Of a stretch of 64,000 bases of DNA, positions 52,950 to 60,753 are shown piece by piece. A model generated the notes under the pieces. That model was given only the letters and a program-made list of their open reading frames with translations. It was not told the origin of the DNA and searched no databases. This stretch comes from Ideonella margarita (GTDB lineage: Bacteria; Pseudomonadota; Gammaproteobacteria; Burkholderiales; Burkholderiaceae_C), in NCBI RefSeq assembly GCF_038066635.1, contig NZ_JBBUTI010000012.1, positions 62,001 through 126,000 of the forward strand. The letters are read 5' to 3'. Position 1 is the stretch's first letter. Every line of letters begins with the position of its first letter. A program made the position numbers and the translations under genes.

Positions 52950-53969
52950 ATGTGGACCACGTCGATTCGCCTTCTCGCAGCCGCTGCTGCCTCCCTGGCC
53001 CTGGCCGGCTGCGCCACCGCACCGCAGGCTGCGGCACCGGGCAGCTTCAGTTTTGGCCTGTGGGGCGACATGCCCTATGCCAAGGCCGGTGACGCGCCGA
53101 AGATGCCGGCCCTGCTGGCCAGCATCAACGCCTCCGACATCGCCTTCTCGATCTACGACGGCGATATCAAGGACGGCAGCTCGCGTTGTGACGACAAGGT
53201 GTTTGACGACGCCCTGGGCATGTTCAACAGCCTGAAGCAGCCGGTGTTCTACGTGCCCGGCGACAACGAATGGACCGATTGCCACCGCCTGAACAACGGC
53301 GGCTTTGATGCGCTGGAGCGCCTGGGCTTCCTGCGCAAGAAGATGTACGCGCAGACCGGCTCGCTCGGCCAGCAACGCCTGCCGGCAGAAGCCCAGGGCA
53401 AGCCGGGCGAAGCGTATGTGGAGAACCAGCGCTTCGAGCGCGGCGGCGTGATGTTCGTGACGCTGAACATTCCAGGCAGCAACAACAACCTGGTGCTGTC
53501 AGCCGCGGAGTGCACCAACAAGAGTGCGCGCAAGCAGGCCCAGTGCGATGCCGGCAATGCCGAATTCCTGGCGCGCGACGAAGCCAATGTGCGCTGGCTG
53601 CAGGAGAGCTTTGCCAAGGCCCGTGCGGCGGGCCTGATCGGTGTAGTGGTGGTGTTCCAGGCCGACCCGGGGTTTGATTTGCCCGAGACCGAGTCTGTGG
53701 ACGAGAGCCAGGCCGCGTCGGTCAGCGGCTACCGCAATTTCATGTCCGTGCTGGCGGCCGAGACGGTCAAGTACAAGGGCCAGGTGCTGATGGTGCACGG
53801 CGACACCCATTACTTCAAGCTCGACATGCCGCTGCATGCGCCGGGCAAGACCCTGGTCAACTTCACCCGGCTGCAAACCTTTGGCAGCCCCAGCATCCAT
53901 TGGGTGCGGGTGGTGGTTGATCCGGCGAATCCGCGTGTCTTCAGCGTGCAGCCCGTGATGGTGCCCTGA
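52950..53969 (+). CDS. Metallophosphoesterase-like lipoprotein of unknown function
   Basis: 339 aa. A lipoprotein signal peptide (MWTTSIRLLAAAAASLALAGC) has a lipobox LAGC at residues 18-21. The mature part has calcineurin-like motif order: FGLWGDMPYAKAGD, IYDGDIKDGSSRCDD, VFYVPGDNEWTDC and VMVHGDTHYFKLD, although the first motif is D-x-P rather than D-x-H. It is therefore either an altered phosphoesterase or a relative with different metal use. No ribosome-binding site stands out before ATG 52950. It is likely anchored in the outer membrane or periplasmic face; divergent from yaeQ. Confidence 0.8.
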   Translation: MWTTSIRLLAAAAASLALAGCATAPQAAAPGSFSFGLWGDMPYAKAGDAPKMPALLASINASDIAFSIYDGDIKDGSSRCDDKVFDDALGMFNSLKQPVFYVPGDNEWTDCHRLNNGGFDALERLGFLRKKMYAQTGSLGQQRLPAEAQGKPGEAYVENQRFERGGVMFVTLNIPGSNNNLVLSAAECTNKSARKQAQCDAGNAEFLARDEANVRWLQESFAKARAAGLIGVVVVFQADPGFDLPETESVDESQAASVSGYRNFMSVLAAETVKYKGQVLMVHGDTHYFKLDMPLHAPGKTLVNFTRLQTFGSPSIHWVRVVVDPANPRVFSVQPVMVP

Positions 53970-53990
53970 GGCCGTTTTTTTGGTTCAGGC

Positions 53991-54194
53991 TCAGGCGCGT
54001 GCCGGGCGCTGGCCGGTGATCACCACCACCTGCGTCGGGCCTTGATCGGCCTGGTCGGCGATCACGCTGTTGAACTGCTGGTCAGCGACACCGTTGAGGC
54101 CGCCCATCAGGGCCATCGTCACGCCCAGTGCCAGGGCGGCAGCGGTGGAGCGGATGGTGTTGGAAGCGGTGTCGAAGCGGCTGGTGTTGGTCAT
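53991..54194 (-). CDS. 67-aa exported or membrane peptide, unknown
   Basis: 67 aa. ATG 54194 follows AAGGAG by 8 nt on the minus strand, a strong ribosome-binding site for so short a gene. The N-terminal RFDTASNTIRSTAAALALG leads into one hydrophobic segment (residues 18-33, with GVTMALMGGLN), then a polar tail ending TQVVVITGQRPARA. The layout could be a signal peptide giving a 30-35-residue secreted peptide or a single-pass anchor. I do not recognise the family. It is separated from the Gfo/Idh/MocA gene by 162 bp. Confidence 0.65.
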   Translation of the reverse strand: MTNTSRFDTASNTIRSTAAALALGVTMALMGGLNGVADQQFNSVIADQADQGPTQVVVITGQRPARA

Positions 54195-54338
54195 GATGAA
54201 CTCCTTGTGGGGGTGAGCGGGAAGCGGTTTGAACCTGCGATGAAATGAATTCTGCGCAGGTCCGGTCCGCGCCGCGACACCCTTGCGATGAAGCGCATGC
54301 CAGGCCGTCTGAACGGCGAAAAACGGCGATGAACGAAA

Positions 54339-54352
54339 GGGCCGCGGGGCCC
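54339..54352 (-). terminator. Weak hairpin after the Gfo/Idh/MocA gene
   Basis: On the minus strand, gggcc-ccgc-ggccc followed by tttcgttc, starting 5 bp after the stop of the oxidoreductase gene. The U-tract is interrupted, so termination efficiency is doubtful. Confidence 0.35.
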
Positions 54353-54356
54353 GTCG

Positions 54357-55445
54357 TTACGGTCGCGGCCCGACTGGCAGCGCCTGCTGCAATGCCGCGC
54401 TCTGGCGCCCCAGGTCCATCAGCTGCATCACGCCGAGGGCCTCGGTGGCCGGCACCGGGTTCGGTGCGTCGCCCGTGAGGGTGGCCACGACGGCTGCGTA
54501 GTAATCGGGGTAGCGCCCCGGCAAGGTGGGCCAGGTCTGGGCGCGCAGGGCGTCGGGTTGCTGCGGGTCATCGGCCAGCAGCAATTCGCCCGGGTTCGGG
54601 TCCACGCCCCAGGCTTGCGGGTGGGCGGGGTCGGGCAGCAGGCCGGCTTTCAGGTGGTCTTCCTGGGCGTCCAGGCCCCATTTGCGATAGCCGCCGCGGG
54701 TGCCATGCAGCACGAAACGCGGGCCGGCGAAGGCTGCCAGCGCGCTGGCATGCAGGTCGACCCGCAAGCGCCTGGCGTAGCGCAATTGCAGGTGGGCGAA
54801 GTCATCGGCTTGCGCGCCGTCGCGCTGCGCGGCGATGTCGCCCTGGATGCCGGTCGGCCAGCCAAACAGCTGCACGGCCTGGTCCACCAGATGCGGCATC
54901 AGGTCGATGTAGAGACCGCCGCCCGGTCCGGCTGCCTCGCGCCAGCGGGCCCGCACCTGGGCGCGGAAACGGTCGAAGTGCATCACGGCATGGGTGATGC
55001 GGCCGAGTTGGCCGCTGGCCAGCAGGCCAGCCACGGTGAGGAAGTCACCGTCCCAGCGGCGGTTGTGAAACACGCTCAGCAGTTGCTGGCGCGCGGCAGC
55101 CAGCGCCACCACATCGGCGGCTTCGGCCGTGGTCAGCGCAAAGGGCTTGTCCACCACCACGGCCTTGCCGGCCTGCAGCGCGGCGGTGGCCAGCGGGGCG
55201 TGGGTGTGATTCGGCGTGGCGATCACCACCAGGTCGACATCCGGGCGGGCCACCACAGCCAGCGGGTCGGCATCAACGGCCACGTGGGCGCCCAGATCGG
55301 CCCGCACCTGCTCGGCCTGGCGGCTGGCCACGGCCTGAATGACCAGGCCTGGTGTGGTGCGCAGCAGTGGCGCGTGGAAGGTGCGGCCGGCAAAGCCGTA
55401 GCCCAGCAGGGCCGCGCGGACAGGGGGTGAAACTCGCATGGTCAT
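54357..55445 (-). CDS. Gfo/Idh/MocA-family oxidoreductase
   Basis: 362 aa. N-terminal Rossmann NAD(P)-binding (AALLGYGFAGRTFHAPLL), the EKP-like segment AGKAVVVDKPFALTTAEA, and the C-terminal alpha/beta domain with GGGLYIDLMPHLVDQAVQLFG (the HxxD-like catalytic His). These enzymes oxidise or reduce sugar or inositol carbons; the substrate is unknown. ATG 55445 is chosen; ATG 55439 is also possible. It is a single gene, divergent from the M3 peptidase with a 140-bp gap. Confidence 0.9.
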   Translation of the reverse strand: MTMRVSPPVRAALLGYGFAGRTFHAPLLRTTPGLVIQAVASRQAEQVRADLGAHVAVDADPLAVVARPDVDLVVIATPNHTHAPLATAALQAGKAVVVDKPFALTTAEAADVVALAAARQQLLSVFHNRRWDGDFLTVAGLLASGQLGRITHAVMHFDRFRAQVRARWREAAGPGGGLYIDLMPHLVDQAVQLFGWPTGIQGDIAAQRDGAQADDFAHLQLRYARRLRVDLHASALAAFAGPRFVLHGTRGGYRKWGLDAQEDHLKAGLLPDPAHPQAWGVDPNPGELLLADDPQQPDALRAQTWPTLPGRYPDYYAAVVATLTGDAPNPVPATEALGVMQLMDLGRQSAALQQALPVGPRP

Positions 55446-55585
55446 CAGGGGAAAGCAGGGCGCGCCGACTGGGAGGGAGGTGGCATCATGCCAGCGCGAC
55501 AGGTGAATTCCGGCGGCTGATCAGGCCGCCTCACTCACCTGGACACCTCCGCGACACCACGCCGACCTCTTAGCCAAGAATTGCC

Positions 55586-57661
55586 ATGAGCGCATTGATT
55601 GCCAACCCCCTGTTGACCCCCTGGACAGCGCCTTTCGGCCTGCCGCCTTTCGACGCCGTGGAAGCGGCCCATTTCGTGCCGGCCTTCGAGGTCGCCATGG
55701 CCGAACAGCTGCAGGAGCTTTCCGTGATCGCCTCGAATGCCGAGGCGCCCACCTTCGACAACACCGTGGCGGCACTCGACCGCAGCGGCCAGCGCCTCTA
55801 CCGCATCGAGGCCCTGTTCGGCAACCTGACGGCCTCGGCCACCTCCGCCGCGCTGCAGGCCGTGCAACGTGAACTGGCCGCGCCGATGGCCGCCCACGAG
55901 AGCGCCGTGCGCATGCACCCGGGCGTGTTCGCCAAGCTCGACGAGCTGCATGCGCGCCGTGACGCGCTGGGCCTGCTGCCCGAGCAGCAGCGCCTGCTGG
56001 AGCGCCTGCACACCGACGCCGTGCGCGCCGGTGCGCGCCTGGCCGCGGACCAGCAGCCGGTGTATGCCCAGTGGATGCAGGAGCTGGCCCAGCTGCAGAC
56101 GCGCTTTGCGCAGAACGTGCTGGCCGATGAATCGGCCTACCAGCTGGTGCTGCATGACGAATCCGAGCTGGTCGGCCTGCCAGACTTCCTGCGTGCCGCG
56201 GCCCGCCAGGCGGCTGCCGAGCGTGGCCTTGAAGACGGCGCCCATGTCATCACCCTCAGCCGCTCATTGATCGAGCCCTTCCTGACCTTCAGCGACCGCC
56301 GCGACCTGCGCCAGCAGGCCTGGACGGCATGGTCGCTGCGGGGTGAGATGGGCGGCGAGACCGACAACCGCGACGTTGCCCGTCGCATCCTGCAACTGCG
56401 TCACCTGCAGGCCAAGGCCCACGGCTTCGCCAGCTACGCCGATTACGCGGTGTCTGACAGCATGGCCGGCACGCCGGCGGCGGTTTCGAAGCTGCTGACC
56501 GAGGTGTGGACGCGTGCGCTGCCGGCGGCTGAGCGCGAGCGCCAGGCGCTGATCGCGATGATGCGCACCCACGGTGTGGACGGCGAGCCCGAGGCCTGGG
56601 ATTGGCGCTACTGGTCAGAGAAGGTGCGTGCGGCTCGGTACGACATTGACGAAGCCGAGGTGAAGCCGTACTTCAGCCTCGACCGCATGGTGGACGCGAT
56701 GTTCGACTGCGCCCACCGGCTGTTCGGCGTGCGTTTCGAGCCCCGGCCCGAGATCGCGGCGTATCACGCCGATGTGCAGGTCTACGAGATGTTCAATGCC
56801 GAGGGTGTGAGCGCGGGCCTGTTCCTGCATGACAACTACGCCCGGCAGACCAAGCGCTCAGGCGCCTGGATGAGCGACTTCACCTACCAGTCTCGCAACC
56901 GCGGCGTGCTCAAGCCGGTCATCGTCAACAACAACAACTTCGCCAAGGGCGCACCGGGTGAGCCCACGCTGCTGTCGTTCGACGACGCGCGCACGCTGTT
57001 CCATGAGTTTGGCCACGGCTTGCACGGCCTGCTGTCGAACGTGACGTACCACCGTCTGTCGGGCACCCAGGTGCTGCGCGATTTTGTGGAGTTGCCGTCC
57101 CAGCTGTATGAGCACTGGCTGAGCCAGCCCGAGGTGCTGTCCAAGCATGCGCGGCACTGGAAGACGAATGAGCCGATCCCGGCGTCGCTGGTCGCACGCC
57201 TGCAGGCTGCCGACAAGTGGGGGCAGGGCTATGACACGGTGAGTTATTGCGGCAGTGCGCTGGTGGATCTGGAGATCCATGCACTGACCGATCCGGAGGG
57301 CCCGGCTGATCTGACCGCCTTCGAGGCGGCGGCGCTGGCGCGCCTGGGGATGCCGGCAGCGGTGGGCATGCGCCACCGACTACCGCATTTCCAGCACCTG
57401 TTCGCAGGCCCGAGCTATGCGTCGGGCTACTACGTCTACCTGTGGGCAGCGGTGCTGGATGCCGATGCGTTCAACGCGTTTGTTGAAGCAGGCAATCCGT
57501 TTGATGCGCAGGTGGCGCAGCGTCTGCTGCGCCACATCTACGCGGCGGGGGACTCGGTCGCCCCCCAGGACGCTTACACGTCCTTCCGTGGGCGCTTGCC
57601 GAAGCTCGGGCCGCTGCTGGCGAAGCGCGGCTTGGCCGAGGAAGGCTTGCCGGCAGAGTGA
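55586..57661 (+). CDS. prlC: Oligopeptidase A (M3 family zinc metallopeptidase)
   Basis: 691 aa. The zinc-binding motif is HEFGH at residues 473-477 in TLFHEFGHGLHGLLS, with the third ligand Glu about 28 residues on (DFVELPSQLYEHW). The N-terminal FGLPPFDAVEAAHFVPAFEVAM and C-terminal CPNASGYYVYLWA-type region (SYASGYYVYLWAAVLDAD) match PrlC/OpdA, a cytosolic enzyme that clears short peptides including cleaved signal peptides. Full length, single gene. Its last 88 bp overlap the convergent helicase gene. Confidence 0.95.
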   Translation: MSALIANPLLTPWTAPFGLPPFDAVEAAHFVPAFEVAMAEQLQELSVIASNAEAPTFDNTVAALDRSGQRLYRIEALFGNLTASATSAALQAVQRELAAPMAAHESAVRMHPGVFAKLDELHARRDALGLLPEQQRLLERLHTDAVRAGARLAADQQPVYAQWMQELAQLQTRFAQNVLADESAYQLVLHDESELVGLPDFLRAAARQAAAERGLEDGAHVITLSRSLIEPFLTFSDRRDLRQQAWTAWSLRGEMGGETDNRDVARRILQLRHLQAKAHGFASYADYAVSDSMAGTPAAVSKLLTEVWTRALPAAERERQALIAMMRTHGVDGEPEAWDWRYWSEKVRAARYDIDEAEVKPYFSLDRMVDAMFDCAHRLFGVRFEPRPEIAAYHADVQVYEMFNAEGVSAGLFLHDNYARQTKRSGAWMSDFTYQSRNRGVLKPVIVNNNNFAKGAPGEPTLLSFDDARTLFHEFGHGLHGLLSNVTYHRLSGTQVLRDFVELPSQLYEHWLSQPEVLSKHARHWKTNEPIPASLVARLQAADKWGQGYDTVSYCGSALVDLEIHALTDPEGPADLTAFEAAALARLGMPAAVGMRHRLPHFQHLFAGPSYASGYYVYLWAAVLDADAFNAFVEAGNPFDAQVAQRLLRHIYAAGDSVAPQDAYTSFRGRLPKLGPLLAKRGLAEEGLPAE

Positions 57662-59292
57662 AAGCCACCCGGGCCGCGCGGTGCATGACCGTGCGGGCCG
57701 TCAGCGCGCTTCTCGAACGGGCCACGCTCGTTGCGGTCGCCGCCGAAACGCGGACGATCGCCGCCGAAGGACGGACGCTCGCCACCGAAGGACGGGCGGT
57801 CGCCGCCACCAAAACCGGGGCGGTCACCGCCACGGTCTTCGAAGCGAGGGCGATCGCCGCCGAAGCCACCACGGTCACCACCGAAGCTGCCGCGGTCCTG
57901 GAACTGCGGACGCTCATTGCGGTTGAACGACGGGCGGTCACCCCAAGGGCGATCGCCTTGCGGACGGTCGCCGCCGAACGAGCGCTCACGCTCGAACGGG
58001 CTGCCACCACGCGGCGGGCCGCTGCGGAAGTCGCGGTTGCCTTGGTAGCCACCGCCACCAAAACCACCCTTGCCGCGCGGAGCGCCACCACGCGGGGGGC
58101 GGGCGCCGAACATTTCAGGTGCCGGACGGCTCGGCTCGAGGCCGGCCACGGTGGCCACCGGAATGGCTTGCGTGGTGTAGTGCTGGATGCGGCGGATCAT
58201 CGCCACGTCACGGCGCTCTGCCAGCGTCACGGCACGGCCCGAACGGCCAGCACGACCGGTACGGCCGATGCGGTGCACGTAGTCCTCGGCCTTCAGCGGC
58301 AGACCGTAGTTCACCACGTGGGTGATGGTCGGCACGTCGATGCCACGGGCAGCCACGTCGGTGGCCACCAGGATGCGCAGCTGGCGTGAACGCAGGTTCT
58401 GCAGCACGCGGTTGCGACGGCCTTGCGGCATGCCACCGTGCAGGGCAGCCACGGAATGGCCCATCTGCGCGAGGCGGTCGGCCAGGCGGTCAGCATCGAT
58501 CTGGGTGCTGGTGAACACGACGGCTTGGTCCACGTCGCGGTCGGTCAGCAGGTGATCCAGCAGGGCGTGCTTGTGGTCGAGGTCATCGGCCCACATCAGT
58601 TGCTGCGTGATGTTCTCGTGCTTTTCGGTGTGGCCGGCGATCTCGATGCGCTCGACGTCGTCCTTCTGCAGGCGCTGGGCCAGGCGGCCGACTTCACCGG
58701 CGAAGGTGGCGCTGGCCATCAGGGTCTGGCGGTTGGCCGGCAGTTGCTCGGCGATGTGCTCGATGTCTTCGATGAAGCCCATGTCGAGCATGCGGTCAGC
58801 TTCGTCCAGCACCAGCATCTCGACGTTTTCCAGCACGGCCTTGCCGCTGCCGATGTGGTCGATCAGACGGCCAGGGGTGGCGATCAGGATGTCGAGCGGG
58901 CTGCGCAGGGCCTTCAGCTGTGCCGGGTAAGGCACGCCGCCGACGACGCTGGTCACCGACATGAAGGGCACGTTGCGGCCGTAGTTCGAGGCGGCCTTGG
59001 CGACCTGCATCGAGAGTTCACGGGTAGGCACCAGCACCAGGATGCGGGGGCCGCGCACTTCGCCCTTCTTGGGCTTGTTGGCGGGGTCCTGGCGAGCGGC
59101 CAGCACCTTCATCAGGGCGGGCAGCACGAAGGCGGCGGTCTTGCCGCTGCCGGTGTTCGAGCACACGCGCAGGTCGCGGCCGGCCAGTGCGGCGGGGATG
59201 GCGCGGGCTTGCACGTCGGTCGGGTTTTCATAGCCCGCGGATTGCAAAGCACGCACCAAAGCCTCGTCGAGGCCGAGAGATTCAAAAGTCAT
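57574..59292 (-). CDS. rhlE: DEAD-box RNA helicase with Gly/Arg-rich tail (RhlE type)
   Basis: 572 aa. Q motif FESLGLDEALVRALQSAGY and PTDVQARAIPAAL; motif I GSGKTA; motif II LVLDEADRMLD; motif III MASATF; motif VI HRIGRTGRAGRSG. All are intact, so ATP-dependent RNA unwinding is expected. The C-terminal about 170 residues are a low-complexity tail with about nine GG(D/E)R(P) units, RNA-binding or condensate-forming by analogy. The last 29 codons overlap the M3 peptidase gene on the opposite strand. A perfect -10 box and a leader of about 280 nt lie upstream. Confidence 0.93.
   Translation of the reverse strand: MTFESLGLDEALVRALQSAGYENPTDVQARAIPAALAGRDLRVCSNTGSGKTAAFVLPALMKVLAARQDPANKPKKGEVRGPRILVLVPTRELSMQVAKAASNYGRNVPFMSVTSVVGGVPYPAQLKALRSPLDILIATPGRLIDHIGSGKAVLENVEMLVLDEADRMLDMGFIEDIEHIAEQLPANRQTLMASATFAGEVGRLAQRLQKDDVERIEIAGHTEKHENITQQLMWADDLDHKHALLDHLLTDRDVDQAVVFTSTQIDADRLADRLAQMGHSVAALHGGMPQGRRNRVLQNLRSRQLRILVATDVAARGIDVPTITHVVNYGLPLKAEDYVHRIGRTGRAGRSGRAVTLAERRDVAMIRRIQHYTTQAIPVATVAGLEPSRPAPEMFGARPPRGGAPRGKGGFGGGGYQGNRDFRSGPPRGGSPFERERSFGGDRPQGDRPWGDRPSFNRNERPQFQDRGSFGGDRGGFGGDRPRFEDRGGDRPGFGGGDRPSFGGERPSFGGDRPRFGGDRNERGPFEKRADGPHGHAPRGPGGFHSAGKPSSAKPRFASSGPSFGKRPRKDV
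57731..57990 (-). repeat. Degenerate GGDRP-coding tandem repeat in rhlE
   Basis: On the minus strand this segment encodes an irregular chain of FGGDRP/GGERPSF-type units within the helicase tail. At the DNA level it shows short tandem copies of tcgccgccgaa-like units. Such repeats recombine easily, so length may vary between strains. The units are imperfect, so the repeat is old rather than a fresh microsatellite. Confidence 0.7.
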
Positions 59293-59582
59293 GATTTTTC
59301 CAATGGCGCCGCCCTGCCAAGACGTTCAGGCAGGTAAATCGCAGGGCACGCGCGGTGTGGCAAACATCGCCACCGACCGCACCTGTCAGTGCGCACAGAC
59401 GGCGCCTGGTCAGGTCTTCAAGGGCTTGCCTTGGTGCACTGCAGCTTCAATGAGCTTCAGCCTTGTGGCAGCCATCAACCGGTAGAACAACCGGGGAGGT
59501 CAGAGGGGATGAACGAATCTGCGGCGAAACCGATGCCCGAACTTGCTTCGGGCGCAGATGTCATCGCAAGCCCACGATTATA
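59293..59582 (-). promoter_or_regulatory. rhlE promoter and structured 5' leader
   Basis: Perfect TATAAT on the minus strand (59582-59577) with a weak -35 (about 59600-59606), starting transcription near 59570 and leaving a leader of about 275 nt before ATG 59292. The leader has a 7-bp perfect hairpin (59535-59541 with 59547-59553, 5-nt loop) soon after the start, a direct repeat of CCGGTTG at about 59476-59495, and a 6-bp hairpin (59313-59318 with 59329-59334) just before the helicase start. No gene is seen in this stretch. Long folded leaders are common for cold-responsive RNA helicases. Confidence 0.6.
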
Positions 59583-59691
59583 GGTGAAACCCTGATTTCC
59601 CGCCAGTGTTTATTTCAGGCCCGTGACAAACCCACCTGAAAGCTCACCCCTGACGTGTTGCCGAAGGCGGCTTTTACCGGGCGTCAGCGCT

Positions 59692-60633
59692 TCAGTCGCG
59701 CCAACCGAGCCAGGCCAGGCGCGCTGCATGTCGCGTGCGGCGGGTCTCGTCGTTCAGGCCCAGGGCCCACATCCACGCACAGACAAACAGGGTGCGCGCG
59801 CGGATGCACAGCGCCAATGCGGCCAATTGGTCAGCGCTGCGCAGCGGCCCGGCCACCGATTCCCAGCCGGCCAGTGCAGCTTCTGACCAGGCTGCATGGG
59901 TGCCCAGCACCCGGGCGCCGGCCAGCAGGCAGGCGAGGTCCCAATGCACCGGCGCTCTGGTGGCGTCTTCCCAGTCCACCCACAGCGGGCCTGCGGAAGT
60001 GTTCAGCACATTGTTGAGGTGGGCGTCGCCATGCACCCATTGGCAGGGCAGGGCCAGCGTCTTCATCTGCTCGGCGCAGGCCAGTGCCTCCTCAGCCACA
60101 AAAGCACGCTGCGCAGCCGGGGCGCTGGCCTGCACCGTGGGCAGCAGCAGAAGCGCCTGCAGTTCATCAAACACCGCCCAGTCGGCTCCGGGCAAGGTGG
60201 CCAGCGCGGCGTCATCGTCGTGGTCGTGCAGCAGGCGGTGGATGTGAGCCAGGGCTTGGCCCGCCTCGTGTGCTGCTGGCTCCCCTGGGCTCACGGCGAT
60301 GCACCGCCAGACGGTGGTGGTCCAGGTGCGGCCATCGGCTTGAAGTTGATGCGGGCCGGCTTGCTGGGCCGAGGCCGGCTGGCCCACGGCTGCGCCGCGC
60401 TGTGCCAGCCAGGCCGTCAAAGCCACCTCGCGCTGCGCGTGTTGCCCGTCGATGCGCAACACGGCCGTGCCGGTGCCTATGCGCGCGACCAGCGGCAGTG
60501 GCTCCAGCGCCACCGCCAAGTTTGAGGAATGCCCCAGCAGGTGAGGCGTCACCTCGGCTCCGACGTTCGCCCACGGTTGCGCCAGGCGCTGGCAGGCCTT
60601 CATCAATCCGGGGGTGAGTGCGGTGGAGTGCAT
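59692..60633 (-). CDS. Aminoglycoside phosphotransferase/choline kinase-fold phosphotransferase
   Basis: 313 aa. The kinase-like catalytic loop CQWVHGDAHLNNVL (Brenner-type HxDxxxxN) and metal-binding WVDWEDATRAP are intact, and the N-terminal VARIGTGTAVLRID aligns with the glycine-rich region. The fold phosphorylates small alcohols (choline, aminoglycoside, thiamine-like). Substrate unknown; it is not a proven resistance enzyme. Start may be ATG 60633 or 60603. It stands alone, divergent from the TonB receptor. Confidence 0.82.
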   Translation of the reverse strand: MHSTALTPGLMKACQRLAQPWANVGAEVTPHLLGHSSNLAVALEPLPLVARIGTGTAVLRIDGQHAQREVALTAWLAQRGAAVGQPASAQQAGPHQLQADGRTWTTTVWRCIAVSPGEPAAHEAGQALAHIHRLLHDHDDDAALATLPGADWAVFDELQALLLLPTVQASAPAAQRAFVAEEALACAEQMKTLALPCQWVHGDAHLNNVLNTSAGPLWVDWEDATRAPVHWDLACLLAGARVLGTHAAWSEAALAGWESVAGPLRSADQLAALALCIRARTLFVCAWMWALGLNDETRRTRHAARLAWLGWRD

Positions 60634-60697
60634 CGGGTGCAGATTGTGGCCGGTGGTTCACACGCCTTCACGTTGGAAGAGAAGCGCGCAATTTGGC

Positions 60698-60725
60698 GGA
60701 ACCTAATTCACGGAGTTCACACAAA
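60698..60725 (+). promoter_or_regulatory. ECF sigma-E-like promoter upstream of the TonB receptor
   Basis: GGAACCT (60698-60704), 16 bp, then ACAAA (60721-60725), close to the sigma-E consensus GGAACTT-N16-TCAAA. The start would be near 60732, about 22 nt before ATG 60754. An 8-mer gttcacac occurs at 60656-60663 and again at 60715-60722 around the promoter, a possible regulator site. Matches to the consensus are by eye. Confidence 0.45.
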
Positions 60726-60753
60726 ATGCGCACTCTTACAAAGAAACCTGTTC

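Noticed and set aside
53971..53981. Seven T after the phosphoesterase-like gene as a terminator.
   Set aside because: Only a 3-bp stem (gcc/ggc) precedes the T-run, too weak to call.
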